Origin: Ustulina deusta
Lineage: Eukaryota; Ascomycota; Sordariomycetes; Xylariales; Xylariaceae
Length of the DNA: 64,000 bases
Assembly (NCBI GenBank): GCA_023159155.1
Contig: JAJNNX010000005.1
Location: forward strand, 496,001 to 560,000
Direction: 5' to 3'
Shown: positions 57,840 through 64,000 of the stretch, one piece after another
Position numbering within the stretch: position 1 is the first letter of the stretch
Layout: each line of letters begins with the position of its first letter
Notes under the pieces: model-generated
Databases searched by the model: none
What the model saw: only the letters and a program-made list of their open reading frames with translations
Told to the model about the DNA's origin: nothing
Made by a program: the position numbers and the translations under genes

Positions 57840-58501
57840 AGAAAAAGGACACAATGGATGTTACACGAGAAGGGGTTATGGCGACTGTATGGCAAGATTC
57901 ACGATGGCTGGGACGGCGTTTGGGAGGTTGGGCTTTGATACCCCGAGTTGTTTCTGCACGGTGAGAACAGGAAACACCGAAGGCAACTTGAAAAAAAAAA
58001 TTCTATGAAATGTGAAATGATCTCGACGGAACCCTGGAGGCTTGTCTAGAGCCCATAGCTTGTTGTTGTCAGCAACTAATAAGTACACTTGATCAGCACC
58101 TACAATGGAATTTTACTGGGCTTGTCGCCTGACACTATACATCTTTCTTTCTCTAAAATCCCAATCTTCAAATTTTTTCCTGGGTAAACTAGCCTTGTTC
58201 GATGACGATCCTAAAATTAGAATTCCATTATGTCGTTCAGCTTTCACCTAGTCTATATCGGCGTTATCGGACTTAGCGCTTAGAGCAGGTTTATGGCGCT
58301 TCTGCGAATACCCAAATGAAATACCGAGAGAAGCATGACGTTTCATTGACGCAGTGCTGGTATTCACCCAGCCATGGTAATGGGAACAAAATACCCGACA
58401 ATGCGATCCTAGCATACCACCTACCGCAGCCGCATGCCAATCGCAGCGCCCACCCCCGCATCCGTCGTCATCGTCGTCGCAATGTGAATCGCGAACCGCA
58501 A
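57840..58501. other. Intergenic, upstream of nucleotidyltransferase gene
   Basis: The frame of the next gene is open from an ATG at 58316, but the 62 added residues are basic and not family-like, so this part is treated as leader. Confidence 0.5.
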
Positions 58502-59530
58502 ATGGCGCGTCTACCCCCGAACATCCTCGCGCTCTTCGCCCAGGCGCTGAAGAGCTTCCAGTCTTCCGACTCGACGTTCCGCGTGCTATGCTCTCTCCCC
58601 CTCTCGTCGCCCGCGAGGCCAGATGCCTTCCTCGCTGACCCCCCGCGTCGACCCCCCAAGTACATCCTCGTGCTCGACTCCTCGTTCAACCCGCCGACCC
58701 TCGCGCACCATCGCATGGCCGTCTCCGCGCTCTCCGACCCGCGCTATAACACGAAGCTGCCGCAGCACACACGGGCCCGCGAGTCGCGTCGGATGTCAGA
58801 GACAAGCGCCGCGTCGCGCGTCTTGCTCCTCCTCGCCATCAATAATGCCGACAAAGCCCCCAAGCCCGCCGCCTTCCCGCATCGACTGGCCATGATGTAC
58901 GTATTTGCGCAGGACATACTCGCCGCAGCGGCCGGGAAGCGAGCTGCTGAGAACGATAATCAATCTCCCCCGGAAGCGAATACAGCATGCGAAGCGGTGG
59001 ATATCGCGGTTACTACCGAGCCCTATTTCCACGCCAAGGCCCAAGCCATCGCCATAAGCGACTTCTACCGCGGCGCAGAGGCAGCGGAGCAGCCGGAGAG
59101 CGCCGTGAGCATTGACAACGCGATCGAGTCCGACCAGCTGTATCTCACGGGGTACGATACCCTCATCCGCATCTTCAACCCCAAGTACTACCCCGACAAC
59201 GCCATGAAGGCATCCCTGGACCCGTTCTTCGCGCTCGCCGGACTCCGCGTCACGATGCGCACGGACGACGACTGGGGCGACGCCGCGCAGCAGATCGCGT
59301 ATCTGGAGGCGTTGCGCGCTGGCAAGCTCGAGGACGTCGGCGGCAGGGCGGAGTGGGTTGGGAGAATCGAGATGGTGCAGGGGCGCAATGGCGACGAGGC
59401 TGTTGTTAGTAGCACGAAGGTCCGCGATGCTGTGCGTAGACGGGACTGGGAGGCGCTTGGGGTGTTGGTGGGTGAGGGTGTGGTTGCTTGGATCCGCGAG
59501 AATGGTTTGTATGAGAATGACGATGCATGA
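58502..59530 (+). CDS. Pof1/NMN adenylyltransferase-like protein
   Basis: 342-aa single-exon protein of the cytidylyltransferase-like nucleotidyltransferase superfamily. The ATP-binding motif appears as LVLDSSFNPPTLAHHRMAVS (residues 57–75; SxFNPPxxxHxxM, the fungal Pof1/NadD-like form of GxFDPxHxGH). The second motif, VVSSTKVRDAVRRRDWEAL, is the ISSTxxR signature near the C-terminus. In between are RVLLLLAINNADKAPKPAAF, HRLAMMYVFAQDIL and QLYLTGYDTLIRIFNPKYYP, as in fungal Pof1 homologues. Yeast Pof1 has NMN adenylyltransferase activity and is linked to protein quality control; the reaction here is inferred from family. ATG 58502 is preferred because the family begins there; ATG 58316 is also in frame. 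The coding sequence is strongly GC-rich. Confidence 0.85.
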   Translation: MARLPPNILALFAQALKSFQSSDSTFRVLCSLPLSSPARPDAFLADPPRRPPKYILVLDSSFNPPTLAHHRMAVSALSDPRYNTKLPQHTRARESRRMSETSAASRVLLLLAINNADKAPKPAAFPHRLAMMYVFAQDILAAAAGKRAAENDNQSPPEANTACEAVDIAVTTEPYFHAKAQAIAISDFYRGAEAAEQPESAVSIDNAIESDQLYLTGYDTLIRIFNPKYYPDNAMKASLDPFFALAGLRVTMRTDDDWGDAAQQIAYLEALRAGKLEDVGGRAEWVGRIEMVQGRNGDEAVVSSTKVRDAVRRRDWEALGVLVGEGVVAWIRENGLYENDDA

Positions 59531-61951
59531 TAATGCGGGGCGAACGTCTGGAGGACAACTGCATGAGGGAACCTCGCGGCGACCTAGACTCGATAATTAC
59601 GCTGCGCGCATCTCAGCCGAGATAGCGTTCATGTTGTCTGTGATGTAGAAATCATCGTATTGCCGTGTCCTCGCCTAGTGCAGAGGGTTCTTTCGTGATA
59701 TTGTTGGATACTAATATTCCAACTACGAGCCAGACTTGAGCACACGGCAGAATCGACGGACAGGCGGTAGAACTAGGCTACTTGGCCAGGGCGAAAACTC
59801 ACATTCCGTAATGACCCAGAAGGATTCATGGCCTATCCGATACAGGCACTAGGGTTTAAAGCGTCGGAATCTAGCCGGGACGCTTCTCATATACGGGCTC
59901 TTTTTCGTGCTCAATATTCTACATCTTCGCGTTCCAGTACAGAATCAGTAATCTGTAGGGAGAGGAAGGAAATCAAGATTGGCAAGCCGAAACGGTCCTC
60001 GTCATTTTCGGTGCATAATTACAAGCCGATCGTGAGTCCCTATCTTTTGACGTCCGAGATTCGTTCGCAGGATCCAAGGCGTAAATTCTGCCCAGATAGT
60101 CATCGGTCACACGTAGCTCACTCGTTGGTGTAGGTACTTGGAAACTCGATAGCCGCTCCTGCTGGACTCTTCGACGATCTGCGAATACAATTTTGAGGTA
60201 TACCCCTACTCTAGGTTAGAGGTTTCACTAGGCCCTCATCGCGTGCCGAGTTGCAGGTTGGGGAATACCCATATCAATATGATCCTAATGGAAGACACCC
60301 ACTCGGGGACGCCATTGTAGAGGCATTTATGGCAACGGACTGGGGTAAATTCTACATCTTTCGGCGAAGATTCCAAGCGTCTCAAACTACCATCGATTAG
60401 GCTCCCACGCCAGCACGATAGGTAGCTATGTAGTACTTGGCTCATGGGGTATGTCGAGGATGCATCAGAGCCTCATTCATAAACGAATGGCCGAGACTGA
60501 GCAGCTAGAATATATTTCTAAACGCGGCAATGATAATGTTGCCCATAGGCCATCCCAGTGATTCGCTGTACCTTTTGAAGATTGGGATTCACCTTGCCCT
60601 TGGGATTCCTCAGGTACTTACCAGCGCTGTGAAAAGATAAGGGCATATCCTAGATCCTCGCCAAATGTGTTCTCTATTAGTCAGAGGTATCATCTGTCAA
60701 TTTAACATGTCGCTTTACGTGTTGTGCACGCTTACTTGCCGATCCGGCGAGGTAGATAACACAAACAGAGCAAGATGTTCGTATCGGGAATCTGCTTCTC
60801 TTTCGATCTGCGGATGCTTCGAAGTACATTTGATATTGTGTTTCTCACTCATCTACTCTAGAGTCCGTCACGACCTGCAGATAGTACCGCTAGTATGAAC
60901 CTTGGCGTTTTTAGGACCTAAGACAGCGACGATTGCGTCCTCCACGATCGCTAGGGTGGCGAGAATAAGATTTGAACTCGTGGTGAGCCTGAACTCGGGG
61001 AATGAGCCAACTGGCAACTTCGGGCTCGTAGTACGGCCAGATTACAAGAGATATCAATGAAAATAAATTCTATATATTAGAATGGAACTCTGGATAGTTA
61101 TCCTACTTAAGGCTTTATGGCAAAGATTGCAGTGCGAATGCTGAGTGCATATGGGTGGCGATTCTGTGACCGCGTGGTGAAGGAGACACAAATTGACATT
61201 ATCGCCATGGATTTTCGACACACGAAACACCAAAGATCAAAGTTCACGACACGGTTGCCCGAAACAGTAGGTATGCGCACAAGATATACATCCTGTACAT
61301 TTTTTATCTACCTATATAAATAGCAGCAAGCCGAACTGAGACTAGTCCCCTTCGATGGAATAGTAGACGCGATGTCAGAATCTATCCATAGATGAAGGCG
61401 ACCTGTCCAGTATTCAGCTAATGACTCCTGCGCGAGTCCATCCCATCCCATCCATTACTCTCGAATCAGTGCCCATCTAGAACCATAAACACAGACCCTA
61501 TCCTCTGAGCGTCGACAACTAATTCTCACAATATAATCGTTGTACGCCGACAACTATCCCCCCCCGATAATGACAACCCATTCCCTTCCCCTGATTAAAT
61601 CCTCCACGCTACGGACATGTGTCCGCAGCTTGTATGCAGTGACCGATTAATTTAGGTAAAAATCGTACAGTCCCGATATCAAATAGTGCAGAATTATCTG
61701 CATATGAGCAACACAGATGGCGTTTGATTAGATCTGTGAAGGTAGATATGTGTTTGTGTTCCAAGTTCGCCATGAAATATGTAGAAGAAGATCGAGATCT
61801 AGCCTGTTGCACTGCAGACTAAGATCGGATGACAAGATGTGATGTGAAACGACCGGGAAACACAACCGGTCGTCAAGTGCAATGTGTGCAGGGCAACTCC
61901 TGTTAGAAGCCCCGCCTGGAATCTGATGATGATGATGATGATTATTCTCCT
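59531..61951. other. Intergenic, 2.4 kb, no gene recognised
   Basis: ORFs up to about 100 codons (for example 59828–60133) show no domain. Nothing else supported. Confidence 0.5.
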
Positions 61952-63277
61952 CTATGAGGAATTGTTTGAGCGACGGCCGCGACGACCCATGCGCTTCTTG
62001 AAGATGTTGAGCCTGCTGAACCAACCGCGTCTCTCGTTGTGGCTTCTGTAACTTGGTGGTCGTCCGTTGGCGCCCTCTCGAGTACGAGCTTCTTGAACAG
62101 TGTTGGCGAAAGCTTCCATGCGGTTGAGTAGTTCATTGCTGATAGCACCCTCAAATGCAGTGCCAATAACATCAGGGAGCATGTCCTGAACGGCGTTGGT
62201 AACCATCTGAGGAAGCATGCTGACGACTGTCTGAAGAACGCCAATGTTGGTAGTCAGAGAGGTGACATTGCCGTTGGTGGAGTTGAGGAGAGCTCCCATG
62301 GCATTGACGTTGTTGCCCATGGCATGAACGTGATTGTCAATGGCGTTGACATGACTGGCGATGGCGTTGACTTGAACACTCTGGGTGTTGGTGATGTTGC
62401 TCATGTTGTTGATTTGATCACTCTGGGCGTTGGTGATGTTGCTCATATTGTTGACATTGGAACCAAGCTGGTTATTGAGATCAAGAGCCTGTTCCATAGC
62501 GGTGAAGACTTGTTCCATGACACCATTCATATCAACTCCTTCGATGTTGTGCTCACCACGTGCAACTCGGGTCTGAACATCACTGCGAATTTCACTGATA
62601 ACGCGAGCGGCAACAGAATTGACGAGGTTGTTATCACTGTCAATGGTGAGGTTATTGAGGCGAAGGACCGAGTTCATGGCATGTCGCATGAGGTTGTACA
62701 TGCTAGCCTCAGCACCAGCACTGTTAGCGAATCCACTAAGGCGAGCGCGAACATTGGAATCGGCAGCAACCTCGCCGTGAGTAAGGTCGCGGTCTTGGAT
62801 TCTTCGCTGGATCCGGATGTACAGGCAAGCAATATCGGGGCGGAACGCATCATCTCTAGCGTCTGTCGAACTCTCGCGAGCAGCATCGAGTCGCATGAGA
62901 TCCTCGTAGTCGTCAATAGTTGCCCGAATGTTGTAGCTAGGTGTAGTGGTGGGAGGGAACATTCGCTGGCGACGAGCTCTGGCAAGGGCGGCACCCATCT
63001 CCATGACATTCTCGAGTCGGTATGGCATGCCTTGGACAAGGACGATACCGGAGTTCTCGGTGAAAATAGGATTGTTGATCTTGGAAGTATCAATCTCTGG
63101 TTTGTCTTTTGAATCTTCGGCGCTTGCCAGCTCGCTCATGGTGTTCTCGGGAAAAGTCAAGGAGATGGCAGAATCAATAGTGTTGAACCGGGCGGGCGAG
63201 GCGTCCGTGATGCTGGTTTCACTGGATGGTGCTTGGTTCTTCACCTGCTCCTCCTTGGGTGACATCTTGGGTGACAT
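61952..63277 (-). CDS. Orphan protein with Asn/Met-rich helical repeats
   Basis: Reverse-strand ORF of 441 aa from the first in-frame ATG at 63277 (MSPKMSPKEEQ, a tandem MSPK). The N-terminal 75 residues are disordered. A conserved-looking central part has GIVLVQGMPYRLENVMEMGA, TIDDYEDLMRLDAARE, RPDIACLYIRIQRRIQDRDL and MYNLMRHAMNSVLRLNNLTI. A repeat region follows: VNNMSNITNAQSDQ / INNMSNITNTQSVQ (14-residue units), then the seven-residue series VNAIASH, VNAIDNH, VHAMGNN, VNAMGAL. This is a regular amphipathic helix or coiled coil. The C-terminus is strongly basic (LNIFKKRMGRRGRRSNNSS), possibly a nuclear or membrane-surface signal. No recognised family. A CAG acceptor (AG at 63305–63306) just upstream and a GTAAGT donor at 63828 suggest a spliced 5' leader. 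Confidence 0.68.
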   Translation of the reverse strand: MSPKMSPKEEQVKNQAPSSETSITDASPARFNTIDSAISLTFPENTMSELASAEDSKDKPEIDTSKINNPIFTENSGIVLVQGMPYRLENVMEMGAALARARRQRMFPPTTTPSYNIRATIDDYEDLMRLDAARESSTDARDDAFRPDIACLYIRIQRRIQDRDLTHGEVAADSNVRARLSGFANSAGAEASMYNLMRHAMNSVLRLNNLTIDSDNNLVNSVAARVISEIRSDVQTRVARGEHNIEGVDMNGVMEQVFTAMEQALDLNNQLGSNVNNMSNITNAQSDQINNMSNITNTQSVQVNAIASHVNAIDNHVHAMGNNVNAMGALLNSTNGNVTSLTTNIGVLQTVVSMLPQMVTNAVQDMLPDVIGTAFEGAISNELLNRMEAFANTVQEARTREGANGRPPSYRSHNERRGWFSRLNIFKKRMGRRGRRSNNSS

Positions 63278-64000
63278 CTTGGGCAAAGGTATAGGACCTA
63301 GTGGACTGCAAGTCAATAGGTGACACGTGCCAGTATGGTATGTGTTGGAACTTACAACTAATCCTCCTTGCGCAGGAGTAAATCGAGATCGTCGTGTCGG
63401 ACGAGAAGGTGTTAAGGTTAAGGGTGATTGTGACTATCTGGGGATAGAGTTAGGTACCACAAGAGAAGGATGAAGGGCTGTTTTGTAGAAGATGATGTAT
63501 GGATATTAGAACTGAGATGGCAGTTGAGAAAGGTATGGGATAGGTGAGTTTTTTGCTGAGAATATGAAAAAGGACTGAAGATAACTTGTGGGAAGAATGT
63601 GGCTGGCTGAGAGAGGTCGAGGTGTAGGTACTGAGAGGTACGGGTACGAAAAGTGGAACTGGAACAGTGGAGTGCGGTGTAATTGGGAAAATAGCAACTG
63701 ACTATGACAAGGGCTGGATAAGTTGATAGGTAAGGTAGCAAACAAGATTGACAAGATTGGGTGAGAGTTGAAGATGAGAGGGCGGCGGGCCAATGAGAGC
63801 CGGTTGTGCAAGACTGGAGAAGCACTTACCTCTTGTCTGAGGGTCTGAGAAGAGCGGGAAGCTGGGCTTTTTGGTATTGCTGAAGGAGCAGAAGTCTCGA
63901 GTCGAAGTGAAGAAGTTATGGTAGAGGTGAGTACAGTAGAGAGCTGTGGGAGAGACGAGATGGAATTGATGATCTGGTCGGGGAATATGGTATCCTTTAT
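63278..64000 (-). promoter_or_regulatory. Probable spliced 5' leader and promoter of the 441-aa gene
   Basis: On the reverse strand a C/T-rich leader (about 63970–63829) ends in CAAGAG before a consensus GTAAGT (63828 downward). An intron acceptor TTGACTTGCAG lies 28 bases before the ATG at 63277. This gives a leader intron of about 0.5 kb, perhaps with a small middle exon near 63360 that is followed by another GTAAGT. The exact exon ends are inferred. Confidence 0.35.

Noticed and set aside
62324..63112. 262-codon forward ORF
   Set aside because: Antisense shadow of the 441-aa reverse gene; its repeats mirror the codons of the NNMSNIT units.

Overview
The window is nuclear DNA of a filamentous ascomycete, most likely a sordariomycete. 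The evidence is short GT–AG introns (about 45–170 nt, donors such as GTATGT, GTAAGT and GTACGT), a class II hydrophobin, a fungal HookA-type adaptor, GH71 α-1,3-glucanase remnants and many palindromic TACCTAGGTA clusters between genes. No CRISPR, operon or phage structure is present. Joined exon coordinates come from splice signals, phase and family continuity seen in the sequence; no search was run.

The left half (about 1–32.3 kb) is gene-poor and decayed. It starts with the 3' end of an MFS transporter, then a class II hydrophobin, an α/β-hydrolase and a small secreted Cys/Ser/Thr-rich protein. Two wrecked GH71 α-1,3-glucanase genes follow in divergent orientation. One is split by a 217-bp TG…CA element with a 5-bp target duplication (solo-LTR type); two more copies lie at 26.1 and 40.0 kb. 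An I9-inhibitor-like secreted protein, a Hook-family dynein adaptor and adenylate kinase are intact islands. From 26.4 to 32.2 kb lies a cluster of broken genes: a patatin-kinase fusion, a truncated PDR-type ABC transporter segment, and HeLo-like/DUF7580-like fragments of the kind found in fungal NLR and incompatibility genes.

The right half (about 33–64 kb) is mostly intact. It holds proteasome Rpn8, a SWIM zinc-finger (Shu2/Sws1-like) protein, tRNA-Gly(GCC), an orphan membrane protein, a Gfo/Idh/MocA oxidoreductase, an F-box protein, a glycine-rich orphan, an AA8 cytochrome-domain protein, a four-exon CENP-W-like histone-fold protein, a YAG7-like RGG protein, an M1 aminopeptidase (Ape2 type), APC10/Doc1, a Pof1-like nucleotidyltransferase and a 441-aa repeat-bearing orphan.

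The housekeeping genes do not form one pathway. Shared themes are ubiquitin-proteasome and cell-cycle functions (Rpn8, F-box, APC10, CENP-W) and, in the decayed half, cell-wall or secreted proteins and self/non-self-type genes. Nonsense changes of the C-to-T/G-to-A type in several wrecks are compatible with repeat-induced point mutation. The most informative structure is the solo-LTR family, whose insertion point inside a GH71 gene can be defined to the base. The least explained loci are the orphan genes at 6.6, 9.6, 37, 44 and 62–63 kb and the in-frame alternative 3' end of the Hook gene.
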